This document shows positions 15,347 to 23,416 of a stretch of 27,280 nucleotides of DNA, in pieces. The DNA is from Fen-999 sp964530115. Lineage in GTDB: Bacteria; Pseudomonadota; Gammaproteobacteria; Burkholderiales; Rhodocyclaceae. Within the stretch, counting starts at the first letter, position 1. The number at the start of each line of letters is the position of its first letter. The notes beneath the pieces are model-generated. The model searched no databases. It was given only the letters and a program-made list of their open reading frames with translations, and was not told where the DNA came from. The stretch covers positions 1 through 27,280 of the forward strand of contig CAZGYD010000155.1 of assembly GCA_964530115.1 (NCBI GenBank), read 5' to 3'. The translations under genes were made by a program, and so were the position numbers.

Positions 15347-16346
15347 CCCCGAGCCCCGCGCTTGCGGGCAGTCGCAACCTTCCTTTTTCTATGACGGGCG
15401 GCGTGGCGACATCGGCGGCGAGCCACGAAGATGTGGCCAGGCCATGCGCGATCGTTGGGGCGATCGCCGCGGCGAGATGCGCGGCCGCGGCGACGCCGAT
15501 TGCCGAATCGACGACCGAGGTGATCACGACCTCGAGGCCCGCGGCCTGGGCGGTGCGTGCGAAACTCAGCGTTCGTAACACGCCGCCGAGCCGCGCGGGC
15601 TTGAGGACGAGGCGGCGCACCGCGCGCCAGGCGAGGAGCGCGTCGAGCCCCAGCACCGGCAGCGACTCGTCGGCCGCGAGCGGATACGGCAGCGCGGCCT
15701 GCAAGGCGGCGAGCGAGGCGACGCAGGGTTCGGCGAGCGGCTCCTCGACGCCGTCGATCGGCAGATCGGCGATCGCCGTCAGGAAGCGGCGCGCGTCGGC
15801 ATGGTCCCAGGCGCGGTTGGCGTCGAGCCGCAGGCGTAGCAGTGCCGCCGCCGCCACGTCGCGCAGCCGGGAAAGTTCTTCCTCGACGGGCGCGAGGCCG
15901 ACCTTGAGCTTGGCCGTCGTGTAGCCTTCCGCGGCCGCCGTGGCCGCGCGCGCCGCGCAGCCGTCGTCGAGGGGCCCAAGCGCCGCATTGACGGGCACGG
16001 CGAGCGTCCGCGCGCCGAGGAGCACGGCGAGCGGCAGGCCGCGCCGGCGCGCTTCGAGGTCGATGAGCGCCGTTTCGATGGCCCAGCGCATCTGCGCCTC
16101 GCGCGGCCCGCCGAGGCTGGGCAGCGGCGCGCAGTCGCCCCAGCCCGCGGTGCCGTCGTCAGCGCGAAACGCCTGACCGGCCGACCGCTGCTCCCGGCGT
16201 TTCAACGACCGTGAGTGGTCCAAGATCGGCGATGCGGCGTTGGGCCGGGCTTCGACCAGCCAGCCGCGGCGTTCACTGAGCACGGCCCCGGCCGCGACCC
16301 AGGGCCGTTTCAGCGGCAGCCGGTAGGGGTGGAGGCGAAGGCGCAC
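15315..16346 (-). CDS. menC: o-succinylbenzoate synthase
   Basis: 343 residues, an enolase-superfamily enzyme dehydrating SHCHC to o-succinylbenzoate. The catalytic set is complete: KLKVG (K146, K148), LDANRAW (D175), EEPL (E202), ADES (D226) and LKPARLGG (K249). A GTG start at 16346 fits MRLRLHPYRLPL; the nearby ATG at 16354 is out of frame. Residues about 36-63 are an extra, Arg/Ser-rich loop not expected between GWL and GWGDCAPLPS and appear repeat-derived. The gene follows menB by 28 bases and ends 32 bases inside the convergent GGDEF-EAL gene. Confidence 0.9.
   Translation of the reverse strand: MRLRLHPYRLPLKRPWVAAGAVLSERRGWLVEARPNAASPILDHSRSLKRREQRSAGQAFRADDGTAGWGDCAPLPSLGGPREAQMRWAIETALIDLEARRRGLPLAVLLGARTLAVPVNAALGPLDDGCAARAATAAAEGYTTAKLKVGLAPVEEELSRLRDVAAAALLRLRLDANRAWDHADARRFLTAIADLPIDGVEEPLAEPCVASLAALQAALPYPLAADESLPVLGLDALLAWRAVRRLVLKPARLGGVLRTLSFARTAQAAGLEVVITSVVDSAIGVAAAAHLAAAIAPTIAHGLATSSWLAADVATPPVIEKGRLRLPASAGLGVIPAALPVGG
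15561..15585 (-). repeat. dispersed repeat core, copy F (inside menC)
   Basis: On the minus strand GTGTTACGAACGCTGAGTTT matches the core except for two adjacent positions. It encodes VLRTLSFA in the region after the catalytic K249. It aligns there with little or no length change relative to related enzymes, so it may be a chance or domesticated match. Confidence 0.45.
16155..16241 (-). repeat. repeat-derived in-frame insertion in menC
   Basis: This stretch encodes about 28 extra residues of MenC. It contains a degenerate repeat core near 16190-16217 (CCCGGCGTTTCAACGACCGTGAGT on two lines of match, 13 of 16 over the central part), flanked by GC-rich inverted bases. The frame is preserved, so the enzyme should still be made. 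Confidence 0.5.
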
Positions 16347-16374
16347 GGGCGCATGTCCTGCCGTCGGGGCAGGA

Positions 16375-17202
16375 TCAGGGGCGGCGGCGGTACTTGCGGA
16401 AGTCCGGCGGCCGCTTTTCCAGCCAGGCGTTGCGGCCCTCCTGGCCCTCGGCGGTCATGTAGAAGAGGCCGGTCGCCTGGCCCGCGAGTTCCTGGATGCC
16501 GGCGAGCCCGTCGGTGTCGGCATTGAAGCCGGCCTTGATCATCCTGAGTGCGGTCGGCGAGAGCTTCAGCATCTCGCGGCACCAGGCGACGGTCTCCTCC
16601 TCGAGCCGTTCGAGCGGCACCACGGCGTTGACCAGGCCCCATTCGAGCGCGGTTTGCGCATCGTATTGGCGGCAGAGGAACCAGATCTCCTTGGCCCGCT
16701 TCAGGCCGATGGTGCGGGCCATGAGCCCGGCGCCGAGGCCGGCATCGAAGCTGCCGACCCTCGGCCCGGTCTGACCGAAGCGGGCGTTGTCGGCAGCGAT
16801 GGTCAGGTCGCAGACCAGGTGCAGCACGTGGCCGCCGCCGATCGCATAACCCGCGACCATGGCCACGACGGGCTTGGGCAGACGGCGGATCTGCATCTGC
16901 AGGTCGAGGACGTTGAGATGAGGTGTCTGCGTCGCCGCGTCGTGGTAGCCGCCATCGTCACCGCGCACGGTCTGGTCGCCGCCCGAGCAGAAAGCCTTGT
17001 CGCCCGCACCGGTGAGGATGATCACGCCGACCTCGGGGTCGCGATGGGCGCGGGCGAAGGCGTCCTGGAGTTCCATCACGGTCTCGGGCCGGAAGGCGTT
17101 GCGCTTCGCCGGCCGGTTGATGGTGATGCGGGCGATGCCGTCGCCCGAAAGGTCGTAGAGGATGTCGGTGTAGGTGGCGGCGGGGGTCCAGGTCACGGTC
17201 AT
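16375..17202 (-). CDS. menB: 1,4-dihydroxy-2-naphthoyl-CoA synthase
   Basis: 275 residues of the crotonase fold, closing the naphthoate ring. Typical MenB segments are present: FCSGGDQTVRGDDGGY, VAGYAIGGGHVLHLVCDLTIAADNA split over the oxyanion region, FGQTGPRVGSFDAGLG (the catalytic SFD/GAG-type site) and a C-terminal RPPDFRKY. ATG 17202 overlaps the menA stop by ATGA, so menA and menB are co-translated. Intact and of normal length. Confidence 0.95.
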   Translation of the reverse strand: MTVTWTPAATYTDILYDLSGDGIARITINRPAKRNAFRPETVMELQDAFARAHRDPEVGVIILTGAGDKAFCSGGDQTVRGDDGGYHDAATQTPHLNVLDLQMQIRRLPKPVVAMVAGYAIGGGHVLHLVCDLTIAADNARFGQTGPRVGSFDAGLGAGLMARTIGLKRAKEIWFLCRQYDAQTALEWGLVNAVVPLERLEEETVAWCREMLKLSPTALRMIKAGFNADTDGLAGIQELAGQATGLFYMTAEGQEGRNAWLEKRPPDFRKYRRRP

Positions 17203-18101
17203 GGCAGCAGGGAGCCGATGGCGAAGAAAAGCCCGAAGAGGAACTGCGCGCGCGCGGTGTCGGCGAGCACGCCGTTGAGTTCCGCGCCTTCGGCGCGCTG
17301 CGCCCGGCGTGTTACGACGGCTGAGTTTGGCAGCGCGAGTAGCGCGAGCCAGGCCCAGGGCGCGGCGGCGAAGAATGGCAGCAGCGCATAGGGCGCGAGC
17401 ACGAGCAGCGCATGCGCGCGCCGCGAGGCCGCGGGGCCGATCACGGCGGCGAGCGTGCGCCGGCCGGCGGCAATGTCGGCGGCGAGATCGCGCAGGTTGT
17501 TCGCCATGAGCACAGCGGCCGCGGGCGCGCCGACCGCGAGGCCGGCGGCGACGGCCGCGGGCGTGAGCGTGCCGGACTGGAGAAAATGGCTGCCGCCGAC
17601 GGCGACGAGGCCGAAGAAGACGAGCACGAAGGCTTCGCCGAAGGGCGTGTAGGAGATCGGCCGCGGGCCGCCCGAATAGGCCCAGCCGGCGGCGAGCGAG
17701 GCCAGTCCGATGGCGACGATGGGCCAGCCGCCGGCGACGGCGAGAAAGATGCCGAGCAGGAAGGCGAGGGCGAAGGCGATCATCGCCGCTGCGCGCACCT
17801 GCGCCGGCGTCGCCAGGCCGGCCGCGGTGATGCGCGTGGGGCCGAGGCGGCCCGCGCGGTCGGCGCCGCGTTCGAAGTCGGCGGCGTCGTTGTGGAGGTT
17901 CGTGCCCGCCTGGATGAGCATCGCCGCAACGAGCGCCGCGCCGGCGACGGGCCAGGACCGCGGCGCGCCTTCGGCCCAGGCGAGCGCGGTGCCGACGAGC
18001 ACGGGGGTTGCCGCCAGCGGCAGCGTGCGCGGCCGGGCGGCGAGCCACCAGAGGCGGAATCCGCCGGGCGCCGTGGGGCGGGAGATGGTGTCAGTGTTCA
18101 T
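17199..18101 (-). CDS. menA: 1,4-dihydroxy-2-naphthoate octaprenyltransferase
   Basis: 300 residues, an integral membrane UbiA-family prenyltransferase adding the isoprenoid tail. The first Asp-rich motif NLHNDAADFERGAD (N71, D72, D75) and the second NNLRDLAADIAAGRRT (D205, D209) bind Mg-prenyl diphosphate. About eight to nine hydrophobic segments are visible. The loop NSAVVTRRAQRAEGAELN between the last helices is encoded by repeat copy G yet fits the family without a length change. The start overlaps the ubiE stop region by 11 bases. Confidence 0.95.
   Translation of the reverse strand: MNTDTISRPTAPGGFRLWWLAARPRTLPLAATPVLVGTALAWAEGAPRSWPVAGAALVAAMLIQAGTNLHNDAADFERGADRAGRLGPTRITAAGLATPAQVRAAAMIAFALAFLLGIFLAVAGGWPIVAIGLASLAAGWAYSGGPRPISYTPFGEAFVLVFFGLVAVGGSHFLQSGTLTPAAVAAGLAVGAPAAAVLMANNLRDLAADIAAGRRTLAAVIGPAASRRAHALLVLAPYALLPFFAAAPWAWLALLALPNSAVVTRRAQRAEGAELNGVLADTARAQFLFGLFFAIGSLLP
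17283..17328 (+). repeat. dispersed repeat, copy G (inside menA)
   Basis: A hairpin CGCGCC-TTC-GGCGCG (17283-17297) is followed by CTGCGCCC and a perfect core GTGTTACGACGGCTGAGT ending at 17328. Here the hairpin is on the opposite side of the core from copies A and C. It is read antisense as part of MenA. Confidence 0.8.
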
Positions 18102-18819
18102 GGGGCCGGTCGGCGAAATGCAGGCAGGCGATGCCGAACGAGAGATTCTCCCAGCGCACGGCTTCGAAGCCGCAGCGCGCGATCAGTTCCGCGAATTCGC
18201 GCTGGGCGGGAAAGCGGCGGATCGATTCGACGAGGTACTGGTAGGCCTCGGGCGCGCGGGCGACGGCGGCGCCGAGGCGCGGGATCACGGCCCAGGAATA
18301 GAGGTCGTAAAAGGGCGCCAGCCACCACTGCGGACGCGAGAATTCGAGGCAGACGAAGCGGCCGCCGGGCCGGAGCACGCGCCGGATTTCGGCGAGCGCC
18401 GCCTCGAGTCGCGTGGCGTTGCGCAGGCCGAAGGAGACGACGAGCAGATCGATGCTGGCATCCGCGAGCGGCAGCGCCTCGGCCTCGCCGGCCAGCCAGC
18501 GGATGCGCCGGTCGGCCTCGCGCCGGCCGGCCTGCATCATCGGCAGGCTGGGGTCGCAGACGACGACGTGGCGGTCTGCGCGATCGAGCAGCCGGGCGAT
18601 GTCGCCGGTGCCGCCCGCGAGATCGACGACAGTGCCGGGAATCTCGGCGCAACGCCTCTTGAGCGTCCGTTTCCACAGCCGGTGGATGCCGAAGCTCATC
18701 AGGTCGTTCATGAGGTCGTAGCGCGGCGCGACCGTGTCGAAGACGCGGCGGATGCGCTGCTTCCGTTCCTGCGGGGCGACCTCCTGGTAGCCGAAGCTGC
18801 GATCGATGTCCGTCGGCAT
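18091..18819 (-). CDS. ubiE: demethylmenaquinone/ubiquinone C-methyltransferase
   Basis: 242 residues. The UbiE signature YDLMNDLMSFGIHRLWK (about 34-50), the SAM site VVDLAGGTGDIA (64-75) and RVLRPGG are present. UbiE/MenG methylates demethylmenaquinone as the last step of menaquinone synthesis and, in dual-function forms, acts in ubiquinone synthesis. Its place at the head of menA-menB-menC suggests the menaquinone role (menG); the sequence alone does not tell whether it also serves ubiquinone. It begins 6 bases after the thioredoxin gene, which ties the men genes to the nos operon. Confidence 0.95.
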   Translation of the reverse strand: MPTDIDRSFGYQEVAPQERKQRIRRVFDTVAPRYDLMNDLMSFGIHRLWKRTLKRRCAEIPGTVVDLAGGTGDIARLLDRADRHVVVCDPSLPMMQAGRREADRRIRWLAGEAEALPLADASIDLLVVSFGLRNATRLEAALAEIRRVLRPGGRFVCLEFSRPQWWLAPFYDLYSWAVIPRLGAAVARAPEAYQYLVESIRRFPAQREFAELIARCGFEAVRWENLSFGIACLHFADRPHEH

Positions 18820-18825
18820 GTCCGC

Positions 18826-19311
18826 CTACCGTTGCGCCTGCCGGAAGGCCGCCTCCACCTCGGCCGCATTCATGGGGCCGAGCTTGCGGGCGACGATGCG
18901 GCCCTGACGGTCGATGACCAGCGTGAAGGGCAGGCCGGCCTTCGCGTTGCCGAGCGCCTGCATCAGCGCCAGTCCCTGGTCCTTCGCCAGAAGCACCGGG
19001 TAGTTCATCTCGTAGGCCTTGGCGAAATCGCGCACCGGCTCGGCACGGTCCTCGATGGCGATGCCGAGCAGTTCGACCTTGCCGCGGTGGCGCGCGTACT
19101 CGGCGACGAAGTCCGGGATTTCCCTGCGGCAGGGCGCGCACCAGCGCGCCCAGAAATTGACCACCAGCGGCCGGTCCCGGTATTTCTGGAGCGCCACCGG
19201 CCGGTCGTCGAGGTCGGTGAGCGTCGCCGCCCAGAGCGCATCGGGGCCGCCCCCGTCCGCATGCACCGCGAGAGACGAGAACAACAGCAGGAGGAAGCCG
19301 ATGACGCGCAT
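18826..19311 (-). CDS. TlpA-like periplasmic thioredoxin
   Basis: 161 residues with a signal peptide ending near AVHA (about residue 18) and a thioredoxin fold with the active site WCAPC (57-61). TlpA-type proteins are reductants in the periplasm, for example keeping cytochrome or copper-chaperone cysteines reduced. Its ATG shares one base with the nosY stop (TGATG), so it belongs to the nos operon. A job in reducing the copper-binding cysteines of NosL, or the thiols of the c-type cytochromes encoded upstream, is plausible but inferred. Confidence 0.85.
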   Translation of the reverse strand: MRVIGFLLLLFSSLAVHADGGGPDALWAATLTDLDDRPVALQKYRDRPLVVNFWARWCAPCRREIPDFVAEYARHRGKVELLGIAIEDRAEPVRDFAKAYEMNYPVLLAKDQGLALMQALGNAKAGLPFTLVIDRQGRIVARKLGPMNAAEVEAAFRQAQR

Positions 19312-20138
19312 CAAGGCAGGTCGCCCTTGCGGAAGACGAGGAAGCCGACCGTCGCACTGACGATGCCGAGCAGCGTCGGATAGACGACCGCGAACACCTG
19401 GTAAGGAGTCACACCGAAGGTGTCGAGGATGACGAAGGCCGAGGGGCCGAGCACGATGAGCTGCGGGTCGAACAGCGAAAGCGCGGCGGTCCGGAACACC
19501 TGGAGCGGGTTCGCCAGGGCGATGCCGACCGCCACCTCGGGCGCGACGCGGCCCTGGATCATGACGCCGAGCAGGATGAGGTCGAGGAAGAGCAGCAGCG
19601 TCAGCCAGAGCAGGAAGGCGGCGCCCTGGGCCATGTCCGTAGTGCGTGCGAGCGACGAGATGAGCATGCCGAAGCCGAGGAAGCAGGCCGACATCGCCGC
19701 GAGCAGCAGCGTGTAATAGCCGAACATGCCCCAGGGCACCTCGATCTCGCGCACGAGGGCGATGAGCACGGCCACCACCATCGCCGCCGCGACCGGCAGG
19801 AAGATGACCAGGTAGCGGCCGACGATCTTGCCCCAGAACCAGGCCGAGAGCGACACCGGCAGCGAGAGCAGGTATTCGAAGACGCCGGCCTCGCGGTCGC
19901 CGGCGACCGAGCGCACGGTGGTGATGAGGACGAAGATGGGCAGGATGGCCATGGTCAGCTGGATGTAGGTGACCAGCAGGCGCGAGAGGCCGATGAAGCC
20001 GAGCACGCGCGATTCGGTGAGGCCGAAGAGGAACAAGAGGGCGACGATGCCGCCGAACACCAGCGTGTAGATGAGGAACCAGCGCGAACGCAGCGATTCG
20101 ACGATATCGAGCTTGGCCGTGAGCCAGAGATGTTTCAT
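19311..20138 (-). CDS. nosY: ABC transporter permease NosY
   Basis: 275 residues with about six transmembrane helices, the ABC-2-type permease of the NosFYD complex needed to mature the copper centres of N2O reductase. The segment VRSVAGDREAGVFEYLLSLP is characteristic of NosY-like permeases. The start overlaps the nosL stop by ATGA. The ATPase nosF and periplasmic nosD are in the same operon. Confidence 0.93.
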   Translation of the reverse strand: MKHLWLTAKLDIVESLRSRWFLIYTLVFGGIVALLFLFGLTESRVLGFIGLSRLLVTYIQLTMAILPIFVLITTVRSVAGDREAGVFEYLLSLPVSLSAWFWGKIVGRYLVIFLPVAAAMVVAVLIALVREIEVPWGMFGYYTLLLAAMSACFLGFGMLISSLARTTDMAQGAAFLLWLTLLLFLDLILLGVMIQGRVAPEVAVGIALANPLQVFRTAALSLFDPQLIVLGPSAFVILDTFGVTPYQVFAVVYPTLLGIVSATVGFLVFRKGDLP

Positions 20139-20619
20139 GGCTTGCCTTTCCGGATCTTGGCGACGACGTGTTCGGCCATGGTCTGGAAATCGACGGAGCC
20201 GGCCTGGGGATGGGCGACGGCACCGAAGTTGAAGCCCATCGGCGAGGTCCTGGTGATGAAGTGCGCCTTCCAGCCGTCGAGCCAGACCACGTCATTGCCG
20301 CGGCTGGTGACGTCGGCGAGCCAGAGCTTCGTCCCCGGCTCCTTCATCCATGGGTGCTGGCCGATCTTGTCGTGGAGCCAGAGGGCGACGCAGCCGGGGT
20401 CATCGAACTTGAAAACGGTGTTCTTCGGGCCGCCGCGCAGCTCGCCGGCGAAGCGGCGATCGGAGATCACCATGTTGCAGACCACGCAGGTGTCGCGGTC
20501 CCAGATGATCGGCTGCATGCCTTCGGGCCAGTTGCCCTTGCCGCCACAGCCGCCGAGGGACGAAATGGCTGCCGCAAGCGGCGTCATGGCCAGGCCGGCA
20601 TGGAGGAATTCGCGGCGGT

Positions 20620-20623
<4 letters not shown>
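20135..20623 (-). CDS. nosL: copper chaperone lipoprotein NosL
   Basis: 162 residues. The N-terminus combines a Tat-like NRREFL motif with a lipobox LGGC (Cys26), so export may be folded or Tat-dependent, with lipid anchoring after cleavage. The Cu(I) site motif reads CVVCNM (46-51), followed by the conserved KFDDPGC and TSPMGFNF segments. NosL delivers copper to apo-NosZ through the NosDFY complex. It overlaps nosF and nosY by ATGA at both ends. Confidence 0.93.
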
Positions 20624-21471
<848 letters not shown>

Positions 21472-21512
21472 GTTGCGGATTGTATCGGCTGTGCCCGGCC
21501 AGCCGACTTGAT

Positions 21513-22499
21513 TCAAAGCAGCTTCGACAGTCCCTTGACCTCGAACTTCAGCGAACCGGTCGGGCAGGTGTCGACGCAGAGGCCGCAGCGCGTGCAGTCG
21601 GGACCGATGGGCACCTCGGTGGCGACCGCGCGGCCCTTGATCACGGTGTCGAGCACGTGCGGCACCAGGCAGACCTTGCGGCAGTCGCCCTCGTGGAAGC
21701 AGCCCTCCAGCGTGTATTTGATGCGCACCGGCGAGACGATGCCGACGACGCCGTAGGTGAGGCCGATCGGGCAGGCGTAGCGGCACCAGGCGCGGCGGAC
21801 GAAGAAGATCTCGAAGACGAGCAGGGCGAGCACCCAGAGCAGGGCCAGCACGCTGCCGCCGTAGATCAGTGCGCGCGAGACGATGCCGGTCGGCGAGATC
21901 GCCTCGAAGACCGTGTAGCCGGTGACGATGGCCAGCAGGGCGAAGATGACCCAGGACACCGTGCGCCAGCGGCGGTCGATCGGCTGGTCGGTGACGAGCT
22001 TTTTCTGCACGAGCTTGAGGTGGATCTTTTCCGCGAGTTCGGCGAGCAGGTGATAGGGGCAGACCCACGAGCAGAAAGACCGGCCGCCCAGCAGCGCCCA
22101 GAGCACGAGTACCGTGCCGGTGCCGATCAGCAGGTTGGTGATGATGTGCTTGTGCGCGAGCATCACCTGGAGGGCGGAGTTGAGGTCGATCAGGTGGAAG
22201 CCGATGAAGCGCGAGGCCGTGAGCGCGCCTTCGAGCACCTGGATGTCGAAAGAGTAGGAAACGACGAACAGCAGGTTGGCGAGGATCAGCGTGATCCATC
22301 GGCGGTTGCGCCACTTGTTCGATTTGCGCTCGTGCTCGCGCATGTGCGCCTTCATGGCCTGGAGCTCGGCCTTGTTGGTCATGCGCTTGAGTTCGTGAAC
22401 CTTGGCGGCGGCATCGTCGATCAGGGCCGGCTTCTTCGGCTCGGCGCCGAACATGACCCTGATCTGTTCGAAGAAACGGCGCTTGAGTGCGGTGTTCAT
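21513..22499 (-). CDS. nosH: NosH, NapH-like membrane iron-sulfur protein
   Basis: 328 residues. About four to five transmembrane helices carry two CxxxCP motifs (C143-C147 and C239-C243), and the C-terminal part holds a [4Fe-4S] motif CTRCGLCVDTCP (302-313) plus C267, C273 and C277. NapH/NosH proteins are thought to oxidise menaquinol and pass electrons to NosG. Only 2 bases separate it from nosG. The family role matches the menaquinone genes in this cluster. Confidence 0.92.
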   Translation of the reverse strand: MNTALKRRFFEQIRVMFGAEPKKPALIDDAAAKVHELKRMTNKAELQAMKAHMREHERKSNKWRNRRWITLILANLLFVVSYSFDIQVLEGALTASRFIGFHLIDLNSALQVMLAHKHIITNLLIGTGTVLVLWALLGGRSFCSWVCPYHLLAELAEKIHLKLVQKKLVTDQPIDRRWRTVSWVIFALLAIVTGYTVFEAISPTGIVSRALIYGGSVLALLWVLALLVFEIFFVRRAWCRYACPIGLTYGVVGIVSPVRIKYTLEGCFHEGDCRKVCLVPHVLDTVIKGRAVATEVPIGPDCTRCGLCVDTCPTGSLKFEVKGLSKLL

Positions 22500-22501
22500 G
22501 T

Positions 22502-23416
22502 TCAGGCCCTCCAGCCTTCGCCGGGGATGATCTCGATGCTGGCCGGCTCGGTCGGGCAGATCATCTCGCAGACGCCGCAGCCGACGCAGGGCTCGTGCAC
22601 CACCGGCGACTTGCGCTGGCTGCCGTCGGGCGCGAACACCGTCTCGATGCTGATCGCGCCCTTGATCGGACAGGCCGTGACGCAGAGGTCACACAGCTCG
22701 ACGTCGTAGGGATGGTCGGCGACCTTGATCGGCTTCCAGCGATCGACCTTCATGTAGCGGAGCTCGCCCTTGAAGTCCGGCCCGCGGGCCTGGCCCTTGA
22801 AGCCCTTGCCCTGGATCGCGAGGCAGGACTCCGGCCGTGTCAGCCGCGCCACGCCGATCCGCTCGGCGAGATTCAGCGTCGGCTCCGGATCGTTCTCCTT
22901 GGCGAGCAGGATCGGCTTGCCGGCCAGCTTCGCGCCCGGACGCACAGCCATGCCCTCGGGCTTTTTGTAGGTCAGCGAGCCGGTCGGACAGGCGAGGATG
23001 CACTGCACGGCATCGCAGGAGAAGTCGCATGCCTGCGCGCGTGCGTCGATGTAGGGCGTGCCGACGCCGAAGCCGTCGTTGAGGTCGGCGAGCCTGAGTG
23101 CCTGTACCGGGCAGACCTGGACACACTGCCCACACTTGATGCAGCTGGCGAGGAAGTCCTTTTCGTCGAGCGCGCCGGGCGGGCGCAGGCGCTTCTTCTG
23201 CGCATACAGGATCGGCAGGTAGCCCGACAGTGCCGCCCCGAAGACGCCGCCGCCGAGGAGGATGGTGAGCATGAACCGGCGCCTCGCTTGACGAGCGCGC
23301 TCCTTGGACATAGGTGGTTTGGCGCCCGTTGTCGGCTCTGCCAGCGTGGAGGTGCCTGTATTGCGGCCGCCCGCGGCGACGCCGCCGGGAGATCCGCCGG
23401 TATCGTTTTCGTTCAT
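22502..23416 (-). CDS. nosG: NosG, NapG-like ferredoxin subunit
   Basis: 304 residues with four [4Fe-4S] cysteine groups: C92/95/98/102, C130/134/139/143, C242/245/249 with C198 as a possible fourth, and C277/280/283/287. A hydrophobic segment (about 49-68) follows ARRRFML, a Tat-like signal. The first 36 residues form an unusual Gly/Thr-rich extension; Met36 (ATG 23311) is an alternative start, but ATG 23416 overlaps the nosD stop by ATGA and is preferred. It likely receives electrons from NosH and passes them to the cytochromes c. Confidence 0.93.
   Translation of the reverse strand: MNENDTGGSPGGVAAGGRNTGTSTLAEPTTGAKPPMSKERARQARRRFMLTILLGGGVFGAALSGYLPILYAQKKRLRPPGALDEKDFLASCIKCGQCVQVCPVQALRLADLNDGFGVGTPYIDARAQACDFSCDAVQCILACPTGSLTYKKPEGMAVRPGAKLAGKPILLAKENDPEPTLNLAERIGVARLTRPESCLAIQGKGFKGQARGPDFKGELRYMKVDRWKPIKVADHPYDVELCDLCVTACPIKGAISIETVFAPDGSQRKSPVVHEPCVGCGVCEMICPTEPASIEIIPGEGWRA

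Noticed and set aside
613..17328. Dispersed repeats as a CRISPR array
   Set aside because: Copies are far apart, occur in both orientations and lack regular spacers; no cas gene is present.
17710..19383. A 557-codon plus-strand open frame
   Set aside because: It is a shadow of menA, ubiE and the thioredoxin gene, with low-complexity charged sequence and no domain.
21472..21512. Promoter between nosH and nosF
   Set aside because: TTGATTCAA-like bases occur, but the half-sites lack the 4-base spacer of an FNR box and no -10/-35 pair is convincing.
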